Shown piece after piece: positions 19,076 through 28,541 of a stretch of 64,000 nt of DNA. Origin of the DNA: an uncultured Rikenellaceae bacterium (lineage in GTDB: Bacteria; Bacteroidota; Bacteroidia; Bacteroidales; Rikenellaceae); assembly GCA_946486375.1 (NCBI GenBank), contig CAMLTW010000002.1, positions 124,001 to 188,000 of the forward strand, given 5' to 3'. Made by a program: the position numbers and the translations under genes. Position 1 is the stretch's first letter, and each line of letters opens with the position of its first letter. The notes under the pieces are model-generated. The model made no database searches. It saw only the letters and a program-made list of their open reading frames with translations, and had not been told where the DNA came from.

Positions 19076-20707
19076 ATGAAAAGAACCGCTAACCTTTTGT
19101 GTCTGCTGTTGGCGTCGGTGCTGACCGCGACGGCGCAGCAGCCGTATGTCTCGAAGGTATGGGTGGCCGACAACGGAGACGGCACCTACAAAAATCCGAT
19201 CATCTACGCCGATTATTCCGATCCCGACGTTTGCCGGGCCGGGGACGATTATTACATGACGGCATCGAGTTTCAATTGCAGTCCGGGGCTGCCGATCCTG
19301 CATTCCAAAGACATGGTGAACTGGACGATCGTGAACTATGCCCTGCCGAAACAGAAACCCTACGAGGTGTTCGACCTGCCCCAGCACGGAAACGGGGTCT
19401 GGGCGCCGAGCATCCGGTATCATCGGGGCGAATTCTACATTTATTACGGCGATCCGGATTACGGTATCTATATGCTCAAGGCCGAGGATCCGCGCGGAGA
19501 ATGGAGCGAACCGGTACTGGTGAAGGAGGGGAAAGGGCTGATCGACCCGTGTCCGCTGTGGGACGAGGACGGACAGGCCTATCTGGTGCATGCGTTTGCC
19601 GGAAGCCGCGCGTCGATGAAAAGCGTGCTGGCCGTAACCCGGATGACCCCCGACGGCACGAAAGCGCTGGGAGAGGATCGTTTGGTGTTCGATGGACACG
19701 AGGGCAACACGACGATCGAAGGCCCGAAATTTCACAAATACAACGGCTACTACTACATCTTCGCTCCGGCGGGAGGGGTAAAACCCGGCTGGCAGCTGGT
19801 GCTGCGGTCGAAAAACGTGTTCGGCCCTTATGAACACCGCAAGGTGCTGGCTCAGGGCGGTACTCCGGTCAACGGGCCTCATCAGGGGGCATGGGTGCAG
19901 ACGCCCGGCGGAGAAGACTGGTTCTATCATTTTCAGGATGTGTATGAATACGGCCGGATCGTGCACCTGCAACCGATGAAATGGGCGAACGGCTGGCCCG
20001 TGATGGGCGTTGATCCCGACGGAGACGGTTGCGGAGAACCGGTGCTGACGTGGAAGAAACCGAACGTGGGCGGCGCTTATCCGGTCATGACTCCGCAGGA
20101 AAGTGACGAATTCGACGGTCTGGAACTGGGTCTGCAATGGCAGTGGCACGGGAACTATAAACCGACCTGGGCCTATTTTGCGGGCGATAAGGGGTACATG
20201 CGTCTGTTTTCGGCGGTGCAGCCCGAAGAGAAACCGTGCGGCAATCTGATGGATTCCCCGAATCTGCTGTTGCAGAAATTTCCGGCACGGGAATTTTCCG
20301 CGGTGACGAAGGTGAATTTCCGTCCGGCGGGCAACATCGAGGGAGAACGGGCCGGATTGTTGGTGATGGGGCTCGATTATGCCCTGCTTTCGCTGGAACA
20401 GACTCCGGAAGGGATCGTGATTTCCCAGAACGAATGCCTGAAAGCCGACCGGAGGGGAAAGGAACAGGTGAATGCTTCGCAGAAACTGAAAAACGGGGAG
20501 GTCTGGCTGAAGGTGACGGTGCGCGACGGCGGCAAGTGCCGGTTCGCTTACAGCACCGACGGCAGGAAGTTCACCGATCTGGGGAACGAATTCAAGGCCC
20601 GTGAAGGGAAATGGATCGGAGCCAAGGTCGGAGTGTTTTGCAATCGACCCGTCGTTTCGAGCGACGGCGGCTGGCTGGATGTGGATTATTTTCGGATCGA
20701 AAAATAA
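19076..20707 (+). CDS. GH43 family glycosidase (xylosidase/arabinofuranosidase type)
   Basis: Predicted secreted enzyme of 543 residues; signal peptide MKRTANLLCLLLASVLTATAQ. The five-bladed propeller has the GH43 triad regions: general base in YSDPDV (Asp49/51 region), pKa-modulating Asp in GLIDPCPLW and general acid Glu in TTIEGPKF. After about residue 340 a concanavalin-like C-terminal domain begins (DEFDGLELGLQWQWHGN), as in beta-xylosidase and arabinofuranosidase GH43 subfamilies. I use the ATG at 19076 rather than the TTG four codons earlier. It has its own promoter-like element and a terminator. Likely acts on arabinoxylan side chains or xylan oligomers (inference). Confidence 0.88.
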   Translation: MKRTANLLCLLLASVLTATAQQPYVSKVWVADNGDGTYKNPIIYADYSDPDVCRAGDDYYMTASSFNCSPGLPILHSKDMVNWTIVNYALPKQKPYEVFDLPQHGNGVWAPSIRYHRGEFYIYYGDPDYGIYMLKAEDPRGEWSEPVLVKEGKGLIDPCPLWDEDGQAYLVHAFAGSRASMKSVLAVTRMTPDGTKALGEDRLVFDGHEGNTTIEGPKFHKYNGYYYIFAPAGGVKPGWQLVLRSKNVFGPYEHRKVLAQGGTPVNGPHQGAWVQTPGGEDWFYHFQDVYEYGRIVHLQPMKWANGWPVMGVDPDGDGCGEPVLTWKKPNVGGAYPVMTPQESDEFDGLELGLQWQWHGNYKPTWAYFAGDKGYMRLFSAVQPEEKPCGNLMDSPNLLLQKFPAREFSAVTKVNFRPAGNIEGERAGLLVMGLDYALLSLEQTPEGIVISQNECLKADRRGKEQVNASQKLKNGEVWLKVTVRDGGKCRFAYSTDGRKFTDLGNEFKAREGKWIGAKVGVFCNRPVVSSDGGWLDVDYFRIEK

Positions 20708-20729
20708 GAAGTCCCGAAACCGGGACGAG

Positions 20730-20760
20730 AGGCGACGGAATTTATTCCGTCGCCTTTTTG
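20730..20760 (+). terminator. Rho-independent terminator after the GH43 gene
   Basis: Perfect 11-bp stem (20730-20740 with 20745-20755), 4-nt loop and TTTTT, starting 22 nt after the stop codon. Confidence 0.85.
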
Positions 20761-20811
20761 TTTTTGGGTGACCCCGTGCGGATGTAAGAAAAGAAGTGTA
20801 TCTGCAAAAGT

Positions 20812-20847
20812 GCTGCGGGCCGGCCCTTTTTAGGGCCGGCCCGCAGC
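20812..20847 (-). terminator. GC-rich hairpin after the acyl-CoA synthetase gene
   Basis: Perfect 15-bp stem (20812-20826 with 20833-20847) around a 6-nt loop, 45 nt beyond the minus-strand acyl-CoA synthetase stop. T-rich on the minus side only weakly (CACTTTTGC), but the stem is strong enough to end transcription from that gene. Confidence 0.65.
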
Positions 20848-20891
20848 GTGACTGTTGAAACTTAATTATCGAATAGCGCCTGCGGACAAGG

Positions 20892-22544
20892 TCAGACCAC
20901 CGTTACCCCGCGCTCGGCGAGGATTTTCAGTCCGACGTCTTTCAGTTTGTATTTCTGAATCTTGCCGCTGGCCGTCATGGGGAATTCGTCCACCATAAAG
21001 ATGTATTTGGGGATTTTGTACCGGGCGATTTTCCCCCGGCAGTACATCGTCACGTCTTCTTCCGACAGGCTCATCCCTTTCCGTACCCGGATGAAGGCTC
21101 CCACTTCCTCTCCGTATTTCGGACTCGGGATGGCGGCCACTTCCACCGCTTCGATTTCGGGCATCTGGTAAAGGAAGTTTTCGATTTCCCGCGGATAGAT
21201 GTTTTCGCCTCCGCGGATGATCATTTCCTTGATCCGTCCCGTCACCCGGATGTAGCCTTGTTCGTCCATCGTCCCGAGGTCTCCGGAATGCAGAAAACCG
21301 TTTTCGTCGATCACCGCCGCTGTGGCTTCGGGATTTTTGTAATATCCCTTCATGATGTTGTAGCCCTTGCAGCACAGTTCCCCCTGCACGCCGCGCGGCA
21401 CTTCTTCATTGGTTTCGGGATCGAGCACCTTCACTTCCACGAAAGGAAGCTCGCGGCCGACGGTGGTGGCCCGGATTTCGGCCGAGTCGCTGGTGCGCGT
21501 GGCGCTCATGCCCGGCGAAGACTCGGTCAGGCCGTAAACGCTGATGATGTCCTTGCAGTACATTTTGGACATCACTTCTTTCATGGTTTCGATGGGACAA
21601 AGCGCTCCGGCCATGATCCCCGTCCGCAGCGACGACAGGTCGAACATGTCGAACATCGGATGGTTCAGTTCGGCGATGAACATGGTCGGCACTCCGTAGA
21701 GCGCCGTACACCGTTCCTTGTGTACGGAGGCGAGCACTTTCAGCGGATCGAAGTCCTCCACCACCACCATCGTCGCCCCGTGGGTGATGATGGCGCAAAG
21801 GGCCAGCACGCAGCCGAAACAATGAAAAAACGGCACGCATACCAGCAGTTTGTCCTTGGCCGTATAGTTCATGCATTCGCCTACCGTCAGTCCGTTGTTC
21901 AGGATGTTGTGGTGGGTGAGCATCACCCCTTTCGGGAAGCCGGTCGTCCCGGAGGTATACTGCATGTTGGTTTCGTCGTGCGGATCCACTTTGCTTTTGG
22001 CTTCGTTCAGCGGTCCGTCGTCCATGTAGTTGCCGATGGTGTAGAGTTCGGCGGTCGTGTACATGCCCCGCTGTTTTTCCTGACCGATGTAGATGACGTT
22101 CCGCAGTTCCGGAAAACGTTCCGACCGGAGGTGGCCCCGCTGGCAGGTTTTCAGTTCCGGTACCAGGTCGTAGACCATCTGGACGTAGTCGCTGTCCCGG
22201 TAGCCGTTCACCATGCAAAGGGTGTGCACGTCGGCGTTCTTCATGAGGTATTCCAGTTCCGCCGATTTGTAGTTCGTGTTGATGGTGACCAGCACGGCGC
22301 CGATCTTGGCCGCGGCGAACATAAAGGTGAGCCAGTCGGGGATGTTCTTGGCCCAGATGCCGATCTTGTCCCCCTTTTTCACGCCCAGCGCCATCAGCCC
22401 TTTGGCGAACGTATTGACCCGTTCGTCGAATTCCTTGTAGGTGAAACGGAGCCCCCGGTCGGGATAGACCAGAAAATCGTGATCCGGCGTTTGCGTGGCG
22501 TATTTTTCGAGGATGCCTCCGAGGGTATAGTTAATCAGTTCCAT
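20892..22544 (-). CDS. AMP-forming acyl-CoA synthetase
   Basis: Activates a carboxylic acid with ATP to an acyl-adenylate and then to acyl-CoA. The 550-residue protein has the AMP-binding P-loop [11 protein letters not shown], the A5 motif YGLTESSP, the A7 motif LHSGDLG and A8 hinge [16 protein letters not shown], plus the catalytic Lys near the end in [11 protein letters not shown]. The full set of motifs argues for an active enzyme, probably for medium/long-chain fatty acids. It follows an XRE-cupin regulator gene by 29 nt in the same direction, a pairing frequent in gut Bacteroidales, so the regulator is likely to sense a related acid or CoA ester (inference). Confidence 0.9.
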   Translation of the reverse strand: MELINYTLGGILEKYATQTPDHDFLVYPDRGLRFTYKEFDERVNTFAKGLMALGVKKGDKIGIWAKNIPDWLTFMFAAAKIGAVLVTINTNYKSAELEYLMKNADVHTLCMVNGYRDSDYVQMVYDLVPELKTCQRGHLRSERFPELRNVIYIGQEKQRGMYTTAELYTIGNYMDDGPLNEAKSKVDPHDETNMQYTSGTTGFPKGVMLTHHNILNNGLTVGECMNYTAKDKLLVCVPFFHCFGCVLALCAIITHGATMVVVEDFDPLKVLASVHKERCTALYGVPTMFIAELNHPMFDMFDLSSLRTGIMAGALCPIETMKEVMSKMYCKDIISVYGLTESSPGMSATRTSDSAEIRATTVGRELPFVEVKVLDPETNEEVPRGVQGELCCKGYNIMKGYYKNPEATAAVIDENGFLHSGDLGTMDEQGYIRVTGRIKEMIIRGGENIYPREIENFLYQMPEIEAVEVAAIPSPKYGEEVGAFIRVRKGMSLSEEDVTMYCRGKIARYKIPKYIFMVDEFPMTASGKIQKYKLKDVGLKILAERGVTVV

Positions 22545-22573
22545 ACCGTTTTTTTATTTCTGCGGGCTGACGC

Positions 22574-23146
22574 CTAAAAAGGATTGTAAAGAACGGCCAA
22601 TATCCGCGCTCCTTCCGAGGCGGTAGAGGAGAGATAGTGAGGAACGATCGAGTCGTAATAGATGCTGTCCCCCCTTTTCAAAACGTAGGTTTCCTTGCCG
22701 TAGACCAGCGTCAGTTCTCCGTCCAGGATGTAGAGGAACTCTTCCCCTTCGTGTTGGGAAAGATGGATTTCTTCCGGGGGAGCGCTTTTTTCCACCCGCA
22801 CGACGAACGGTTCCATGTGGCGGTCGGTTTTCCCTTCGGCCAGGGAATAGAAATCGAGGTTCTCCCGCGGGCCGGAATCGTGGTTGGAGAAGCTGACGGC
22901 GGCCTTCCGTTCGTTGGCGCGCGTCACGATCGGGCCGGTATTTTCCATGCCGTCCAGCAACGTGCCGATACGGATGCCCAATACCCGGACGATGCGGGAT
23001 ACGACGGCCAACGACGGCAACGCCTTGCCGGTTTCGATCATTTCGAGCTGCTGGGTCGTAACGGCGGCCCGTTCGGCGAACTCTTCCGGGGAAATGCCTG
23101 CGGTTTCCCGCAAGTCCTTGATTTTGACTCCGATATTCTGTGTCAT
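22574..23146 (-). CDS. XRE-family regulator with C-terminal cupin
   Basis: A 190-residue DNA-binding protein: helix-turn-helix of the Cro/C1 type at about residues 5-65 (LRETAGISPEEFAERAAVTT, then MIETGKALPSL), linker, then a single-domain cupin from ~110 to the end (HEGEEFLYILDGELTLVYG; LKRGDSIYYDS). The cupin is expected to bind a small ligand. I start at MTQNIGVKIKDL because the 29 codons above it do not look like protein of this family. It precedes the acyl-CoA synthetase gene and probably controls it. Confidence 0.85.
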   Translation of the reverse strand: MTQNIGVKIKDLRETAGISPEEFAERAAVTTQQLEMIETGKALPSLAVVSRIVRVLGIRIGTLLDGMENTGPIVTRANERKAAVSFSNHDSGPRENLDFYSLAEGKTDRHMEPFVVRVEKSAPPEEIHLSQHEGEEFLYILDGELTLVYGKETYVLKRGDSIYYDSIVPHYLSSTASEGARILAVLYNPF

Positions 23147-23386
23147 TTCGGTCGGTGTTTTTTGTTCCGAAATCAAAATGGCAAAAGAATGCGGGAAAAC
23201 AAAAACGAGCGGAGCGAAAACTACGAAGTCCAACCCGCATCCGGAAATGCCTTCGATGCGACGGGAAAGACCTTTCGGAAGCCCGTGATCCGCTTTTTGC
23301 CGGAAAAACCTTCCCTGCGATACTCCCCTTGCCGGATGGATATTCAGCAGGGAAAGGGGATGCCTCCGGTATTCAATACCCCAAGA

Positions 23387-24037
23387 TCATCGCAGGGCTT
23401 CGCGGTTCAGGACGGTCGCCCTGCCCGCTTCATAACGCACGATGCCGTGTTTGTGCAAATCCTCCAGCACCGAGACGATGGCGCTGCGCGGCGCATTGAA
23501 ACATTCCGACAGCTCGTTCAGATCGCTCACGTCCGCTTCCCGCATCCGTTCGGTGGTGTGCTCCAACAGGTAATGCATCAGTTTTTCCCGTACGGAACGG
23601 AAGGAAAGGAAATACATCTTCCGGCTCAGGAGGTTCGCCCGGTTGGAAATGATGTCGATGAAATTGGACATGATGATGATGTTCTCCTGCATCAGCTCGA
23701 AAATCAGTCCCCGGTGGAGGGTCAGGATCGTCACGTCCCCGTCCGCGATCACATCGATCGGAAGCCGGTTATAACCGCCGAACAGAAAAGCCGGAGCGAT
23801 CAGCTGAGGCGCGGCGATGTTGTCGATCCGCAGGGGGTGCCCCGAAACATCGGGCGCCTGTCCCCGGACGGTTCCTTCCAGGACGATCATCAGCCCCGAA
23901 TAGGCGGTGTCCCGGCGGGCGATGATTTCTCCTTCGCGGTACCGGTTCACCGAATATTGTTTCTCCGCCAGCAGCTCTTCGATTTTTTCCGCCGGAAGCC
24001 CCCGGAACAGGGGACATGCCGTCAACACCTTATACAT
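23387..24037 (-). CDS. Crp/Fnr-family transcription regulator
   Basis: A 216-residue protein starting MYKVLTACPLFRGL. An N-terminal cyclic-nucleotide-binding-like domain (about 10-120; YREGEIIARRDTAYSGLMIV) is followed by a dimerisation helix and a winged HTH (about 150-210; SDLNELSECFNAPRSAIVSV recognition helix). The cAMP-contact residues of E. coli Crp are not obvious, so the effector may differ or be absent. The frame is open further upstream, but that stretch has no family similarity. No operon partner: 650 nt gap-free neighbours are on the same strand but spaced by ~240 bp. Confidence 0.84.
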   Translation of the reverse strand: MYKVLTACPLFRGLPAEKIEELLAEKQYSVNRYREGEIIARRDTAYSGLMIVLEGTVRGQAPDVSGHPLRIDNIAAPQLIAPAFLFGGYNRLPIDVIADGDVTILTLHRGLIFELMQENIIIMSNFIDIISNRANLLSRKMYFLSFRSVREKLMHYLLEHTTERMREADVSDLNELSECFNAPRSAIVSVLEDLHKHGIVRYEAGRATVLNREALR

Positions 24038-24276
24038 GGTCTTTGTCCTTTGAATGGTGTCCGGTTCTCCGGACGGGCCGGAAGAAGCGGACGCTGTAAT
24101 GTTCGCTCTAAGGTAAAGATGTTTTTTCAAATCTGCAAGCGAAAATCCGAGAGAGAAAGCCCCTCTGGTTCCGGTGCCGTTCTCCGGACGGCGAAGGTCT
24201 TTCGCAACAAACGTGGAAAAGCCGCCGGTGTGCAGGCGGGGCATCGTCCCGGAAGTCGAAAAACGGCTTCCGATGT

Positions 24277-24639
24277 TTACCAGACCGGAGACATGGCGTC
24301 CGGAATGTGCCGGATTTCGCAAGCGCCCGATTCGTCGTATTCGATGGCGAGCAGATCGAACTGCACCTCCAGGTCGATGTGATACAGGGCGATGTAGTAT
24401 TCCGCCGCCCGGCACAAGGCTTTGAATTTTTTCCGGGTCAGGGCTTCTTCCGGCGACGTCAGAGAGTCCTTGCGGCGGGTCTTGACTTCGATGATATGAA
24501 GCACTCCGTCCCGCACGGCTACCAGATCCAGTTCGTAGCGGCCGTTCCGCCAGTTCCGGTGCAGGATCTCGTAGCCGCGAGCGAACAGGTATTCCTGTGC
24601 CCGGTCTTCTCCCCGGTTTCCCGTCGAAAGGGTTCCCAT
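24277..24639 (-). CDS. YraN/UPF0102 endonuclease-fold protein
   Basis: A 120-residue protein of the YraN family, which has a Holliday-junction-resolvase-like nuclease fold and uncertain biological role. Family features are GNRGEDRAQEYLFARGYEIL at the N-terminus, then RYELDLVAVRDGVLHIIEVKTRR, which carries the E-xn-D-xn-ExK nuclease-type motif (Asp in ELDLV, EVK). Normal length. It follows pepE by 13 nt and is probably co-transcribed with purN and pepE. Confidence 0.9.
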   Translation of the reverse strand: MGTLSTGNRGEDRAQEYLFARGYEILHRNWRNGRYELDLVAVRDGVLHIIEVKTRRKDSLTSPEEALTRKKFKALCRAAEYYIALYHIDLEVQFDLLAIEYDESGACEIRHIPDAMSPVW

Positions 24640-24652
24640 CGACCCTCCCCGA

Positions 24653-25354
24653 TTAAAGCAGGATGGAAAAGTCCCCGTCCGGTTCGATTTCGAACGGCTC
24701 CATCCCCTGTTTGAAGATCCGGACGGGGCGGTTTCCGATCAGTTGCAAGCGTCCGTTTTCCAGCAGGAACATGCAGCCTTCCCGCAGCCCGGCCACGTAC
24801 ATGTTCGGATTGGCCGCCACGTATTCCAGAATCCGCTGTTCGCGGGTTTCGCCGGCATGTCCGTCCGGGTGGGCGTCGAGGTAATGGGGGTTGATCTGAA
24901 AGGGAATCAGACTGAGTGCCTGAAACGAACGGGGTTCCACGATCGGCATGTCGTTGGTGGTGCAGATGGTCGGACAGGTTACGTTCGATCCGGCGCTCCA
25001 GCCGATGTAGGGCGTTCCTGTAAGTGCTTTTTCCCGGATGGCTTCGATCAGCCCCTGTTCCTGCATCATTTTGATGAGCTGAAAGGTGTTGCCTCCGCCG
25101 ACCACGATCGCTTCCGCCCGCCGGACGGCTTCGGCGGGATCGTTGCAGTCGTGGACGGAGGTCACCCCGATGCCCAGTTCCCCGAACCGCTCGGCCACTT
25201 TCTCCCAATACTTGTCGAATGAAAAAGTGACGGCGGCATAAGGAACGAAAACGACGGAGCGAACGCCCTGCAGGAAGCGCCGGATGTTTTCTTTCGGGTA
25301 TTCGAGGTAAGCCTCGCCCGCGTTGGTGGAATTGCTGATCAGAAGTAATCTCAT
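24653..25354 (-). CDS. pepE: Peptidase E (alpha-aspartyl dipeptidase)
   Basis: Hydrolyses dipeptides with N-terminal Asp; peptidase family S51, cytoplasmic. The 233-residue protein starts MRLLLISNST and has the blocks VVGGGNTFQL and the nucleophile Ser120 in GWSAGSN, with the downstream EPRSFQALSLIPFQINPHY typical of PepE. The frame extends 29 codons upstream with a very basic sequence, which I reject as start. Between purN and yraN on the same strand, 80 nt after purN. Confidence 0.92.
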   Translation of the reverse strand: MRLLLISNSTNAGEAYLEYPKENIRRFLQGVRSVVFVPYAAVTFSFDKYWEKVAERFGELGIGVTSVHDCNDPAEAVRRAEAIVVGGGNTFQLIKMMQEQGLIEAIREKALTGTPYIGWSAGSNVTCPTICTTNDMPIVEPRSFQALSLIPFQINPHYLDAHPDGHAGETREQRILEYVAANPNMYVAGLREGCMFLLENGRLQLIGNRPVRIFKQGMEPFEIEPDGDFSILL

Positions 25355-25434
25355 ATCGCTGCGAATTTTCAGAATTTTTCTTTGCTTGCCGATTCGTTTC
25401 CGGAGGAAGCGTCGTTTTTCGCGACGGATGGAGG

Positions 25435-26004
25435 CTACCACCGGAGGAGTTCCCGCTCGATGATTTCCGGATAGTGGCGGTATTCGAGCTCGTGGATGCG
25501 GGCGGCCAGCGTTTCGGGAGTGTCGTCTTTCTCGACCGGAATCCGGGCCTGGAACAGGATGTCCCCGCTGTCGTAGTGCCGGTTCACCCGGTGGATGGTG
25601 ATTCCCGATTCCGTCTCCCCGGCTTCGATCACGGCCCGGTGCACCCGATCGCCGTACATGCCCTTCCCGCCGTATTTGGGCAGCAGGGCCGGATGGATGT
25701 TCAGAATCCGGTCGGGATAGGCGGTCAGAATATTGTCGGGCACCAGCCAGAGGAACCCGGCCAGCACTACGCCGTCGATACGGCGTTGCCGGAGTTCGTC
25801 CGCCACCTTCCCGGAATCGTACAGGTCGCTCCTGCTGAATACGAGAGCGTCCACCCCCAGCCCTTTCGCCCGTTCCAGGACGAGGGCATCGGCACGGTTG
25901 CTCATGACGACCTCCACGACGGCCTGCGCGGAGCCGGAAAAATGGCGGATGATGCGTTCGGCATTGGTGCCGGAACCCGAGGCCAGTATAGCTATTTTCT
26001 TCAT
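25435..26004 (-). CDS. purN: Phosphoribosylglycinamide formyltransferase
   Basis: Transfers a formyl group from 10-formyl-tetrahydrofolate to GAR in purine synthesis. The 189-residue protein shows the phosphate loop ASGSGTNAE, the active-site Asn102 and His104 in LNIHPALLP, and the catalytic Asp in RHYDSGDILFQ. Length is normal for PurN. It is first of a minus-strand run purN-pepE-yraN and diverges from acpP. Confidence 0.95.
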   Translation of the reverse strand: MKKIAILASGSGTNAERIIRHFSGSAQAVVEVVMSNRADALVLERAKGLGVDALVFSRSDLYDSGKVADELRQRRIDGVVLAGFLWLVPDNILTAYPDRILNIHPALLPKYGGKGMYGDRVHRAVIEAGETESGITIHRVNRHYDSGDILFQARIPVEKDDTPETLAARIHELEYRHYPEIIERELLRW

Positions 26005-26059
26005 TATTAATCGCTTCTTTCGTCCGAATATCCGGTGAACCGGAAAAAATGCACTTTAG

Positions 26060-26093
26060 TTTGCCAAAGTTAAGGGAAAAAGTTTTACTTTTG
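26060..26093 (+). promoter_or_regulatory. Probable promoter of acpP-fabF-rnc-radC
   Basis: A -33 TTTG at 26060-26063, a 22-nt spacer and a perfect -7 TACTTTTG at 26086-26093, about 88 nt before the acpP start codon. This fits the Bacteroidetes TTTG/TAnnTTTG promoter, the spacer being slightly long. Confidence 0.55.
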
Positions 26094-26180
26094 CAGAAAT
26101 TTAGCTGTGGATTGCAAAAACGTCGATCCCCGGCGGCCGATTGTAAAATTGAGAATTGTTAAACTTTAAAGACCAAAGTC

Positions 26181-26414
26181 ATGTCAGAAATTTCTTCTAA
26201 AGTAGTAGAGATTGTAGTGGACAAATTGGGCGTTGACGCTGCCGAAGTCGTTCCGACTGCCAGCTTTACCAATGACCTGGGTGCCGATTCCCTGGACACC
26301 GTCGAACTGATCATGGAATTCGAAAAGGAATTCGAAATCTCGATTCCGGACGAAGACGCCGAAAAGATCACCACCGTCGGCGACGCCATCAGCTACATCG
26401 AATCCAAGAAATAA
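26181..26414 (+). CDS. acpP: Acyl carrier protein
   Basis: Carries growing acyl chains on a 4'-phosphopantetheine. The 77-residue acidic protein has the attachment motif [19 protein letters not shown] with the modified Ser in DSL. It is followed 51 nt later by fabF, the usual partner. It is the only ACP visible in the window, so it is a candidate donor for the ketosynthase encoded in the polysaccharide locus 12 kb away. Confidence 0.97.
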   Translation: MSEISSKVVEIVVDKLGVDAAEVVPTASFTNDLGADSLDTVELIMEFEKEFEISIPDEDAEKITTVGDAISYIESKK

Positions 26415-26465
26415 GCGGGGGGATCCGGGAAGAGGCGAGTTTTGTTTTTAATCAAACCTTAACTT

Positions 26466-27713
26466 ATGGAATTGAGAAGAGTTGTTGTCACAGGCATCGG
26501 AACCATCAATCCGCTTGGAAACAGCATTGAAGAATATTTCGATAACCTCGAGAACGGAGTCAGCGGAGCCGGCCCCATCACTCATTTTGATCCCGCTAAG
26601 TTCAAGACGAAATTCGCCTGCGAAGTCAAGAATTACAACCCGACCGATCATTTCGACCGCAAGGAAGCCCGGAAGTACGACCTGTATGCCCAATATGCGC
26701 TCATCTCCGCCGCGCAGGCGGTGGAAGACGCCGGCCTCGATCTGGAAAAGATCGACCGGGACATGACGGGAGTGATCTGGGCCTCGGGGATCGGCGGTCT
26801 GGAAACGTTTTATCAGGAAGTAAGGGCTTACGTCGAGGGGGGATATACCCCGCGATACAGCCCTTTCTTCATTCCCAAAATGATTGCGGACATCGCGGCG
26901 GGCCATATTTCCATGAAGTACGGGTTCCGCGGTCCGAATTACTGTACGGTTTCCGCCTGCGCTTCGTCGAATCACGGGTTCATCGACGCGATGAACATCA
27001 TCCGATGGGGGAAGGCGGACATCATGGTGACGGGAGGCTCCGAAGCCGCCGTCAACGAACCGGGGATCGGCGGCTTCAACAGCATGCAGGCCCTTTCGAC
27101 CCGCAACGACGATCCGAAAACCGCCTCTCGTCCGTTCGACAAGGATCGGGACGGATTCGTGATGGGAGAAGGAGCGGGGGCGTTGATACTCGAAGAGTAT
27201 GAACATGCCAAGGCGAGAGGGGCTAAAATCTATGCCGAACTGGCGGGAGGCGGAATGAGCGCCGATGCCTATCATTTTACGGCTCCCCACCCGGAAGGTC
27301 TGGGGGCGAAGAAGTCCATGCGGGATGCGGTCAAGGATGCGGGGATGGCGTTGGAAGATATCGACTATGTCAATACCCACGGCACTTCCACGCCGGTGGG
27401 AGATGTGGCCGAAATCAACGGGGTCGTCTCTTTGTTCGGGGATCATGCCTATGAGATGAACCTGGGTTCGACCAAATCCATGACGGGGCATCTGCTGGGT
27501 GCGGCGGGGGCCATCGAGGCGCTGGCGGCGATCATGGCTCTCCAGCGGGGCGTGGTGCCTCCGACCATCAACGTGTTCGAGCTGGATCCGCAGATCGATC
27601 CGAAGCTGAACCTGACGCTGGGGAAGGCTCAGAAACGGGAAGTGAGAGCCGTGCTGAGCAACACGTTCGGATTCGGAGGGCATAATTCATCGGTGATTTT
27701 CAAAAAGATCTAA
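26466..27713 (+). CDS. fabF: Beta-ketoacyl-ACP synthase II
   Basis: Elongating condensing enzyme of type II fatty-acid synthesis. The 415-residue thiolase-fold protein contains the complete Cys-His-His triad: Cys165 in VSACASSNH, His305 in NTHGTSTPVGD and His342 in KSMTGHLLGAAG. Length is normal. It lies between acpP and rnc; rnc follows after only 10 nt. The acpP-fabF-rnc order is typical of Bacteroidetes and many other bacteria. Confidence 0.97.
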   Translation: MELRRVVVTGIGTINPLGNSIEEYFDNLENGVSGAGPITHFDPAKFKTKFACEVKNYNPTDHFDRKEARKYDLYAQYALISAAQAVEDAGLDLEKIDRDMTGVIWASGIGGLETFYQEVRAYVEGGYTPRYSPFFIPKMIADIAAGHISMKYGFRGPNYCTVSACASSNHGFIDAMNIIRWGKADIMVTGGSEAAVNEPGIGGFNSMQALSTRNDDPKTASRPFDKDRDGFVMGEGAGALILEEYEHAKARGAKIYAELAGGGMSADAYHFTAPHPEGLGAKKSMRDAVKDAGMALEDIDYVNTHGTSTPVGDVAEINGVVSLFGDHAYEMNLGSTKSMTGHLLGAAGAIEALAAIMALQRGVVPPTINVFELDPQIDPKLNLTLGKAQKREVRAVLSNTFGFGGHNSSVIFKKI

Positions 27714-27723
27714 TTTCGGAATC

Positions 27724-28530
27724 GTGCTGAATTTCATACTTCTTCCTTTCAGGAAGCGGTTCGGAAAGAACAAGAAGTATTACTTGCTGGTGAACGAAAT
27801 TTTCGGAATCTGTCCGAACAACATAGAACTTTACAAGCTGGCTCTGGTTCACAGGTCAGCTTCTCTGTTTCTGGACGACGGCACCCAGATCAACAACGAG
27901 CGGTTGGAGTTTCTGGGAGACGCCATTCTGGAATCCATCGTTTCCGATTATCTTTTCATTGAGTTTCCGGAAAAGAACGAGGGTTTCCTGACTCAGATGC
28001 GTTCCAAGATCGTCAGCCGCGCGTCCCTGAACGAGATCGCCGTGGAACTGGGGCTGGATCGGCATATCATCGTACAGTACAGCAGCAACCACATTCAGAA
28101 GCATTTGTACGGGGATGCGCTGGAGGCCATGGTGGGAGCGATCTACCTCGATAAAGGGTATGATTTTGTCAACCGGTTGGTGATCAATGAAATTTTGGGC
28201 CGCCACCTGAACCTGAAGGAAATCACCCGGATCGAAACCGATTTCAAAAGCCGGTTGATTGAATGGGGACAACAGGAAAAACGGGAGGTGACGTTCCATA
28301 CGCAACCGGGGGAGAAGTACAGCGACCAGTCGCCTTCGTTCGTCTGCTCGATCACGGTGGCGGGAGAAAAGGTGGGTACGGGAAACGGCTCTTCCAAGAA
28401 GGAAGCCGAGCAAATGGCGGCTCACGAGGTGTACCGGATTGTGGAACATAACCGGAGGAGAGGCATTGTGCGCCGGAAAAAAGAGGGCGGGACGGTAAGC
28501 ACGGCTTCCGCCGCGGAAGGGGTTTCCTGA
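27724..28530 (+). CDS. rnc: Ribonuclease III
   Basis: Cleaves double-stranded RNA in rRNA and mRNA maturation. The 268-residue protein has the nuclease signature NERLEFLGDAILE at 58-70 and the second acidic cluster DALEAMVGAIYLD, then a C-terminal double-stranded RNA-binding domain (about 175-245: GSSKKEAEQMAAHE). It begins with GTG; no ATG precedes the conserved N-terminus in frame. A Gly/Ser/Thr-rich tail of ~20 residues follows the RNA-binding domain. radC begins 11 nt downstream. Confidence 0.95.
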   Translation: MLNFILLPFRKRFGKNKKYYLLVNEIFGICPNNIELYKLALVHRSASLFLDDGTQINNERLEFLGDAILESIVSDYLFIEFPEKNEGFLTQMRSKIVSRASLNEIAVELGLDRHIIVQYSSNHIQKHLYGDALEAMVGAIYLDKGYDFVNRLVINEILGRHLNLKEITRIETDFKSRLIEWGQQEKREVTFHTQPGEKYSDQSPSFVCSITVAGEKVGTGNGSSKKEAEQMAAHEVYRIVEHNRRRGIVRRKKEGGTVSTASAAEGVS

Positions 28531-28541
28531 CGAATTTCCAT

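Noticed and set aside
26481..27459. Short Arg/Ser/Pro-rich plus-strand frames inside fabF
   Set aside because: Alternate-frame readings within a gene with a complete condensing-enzyme triad.
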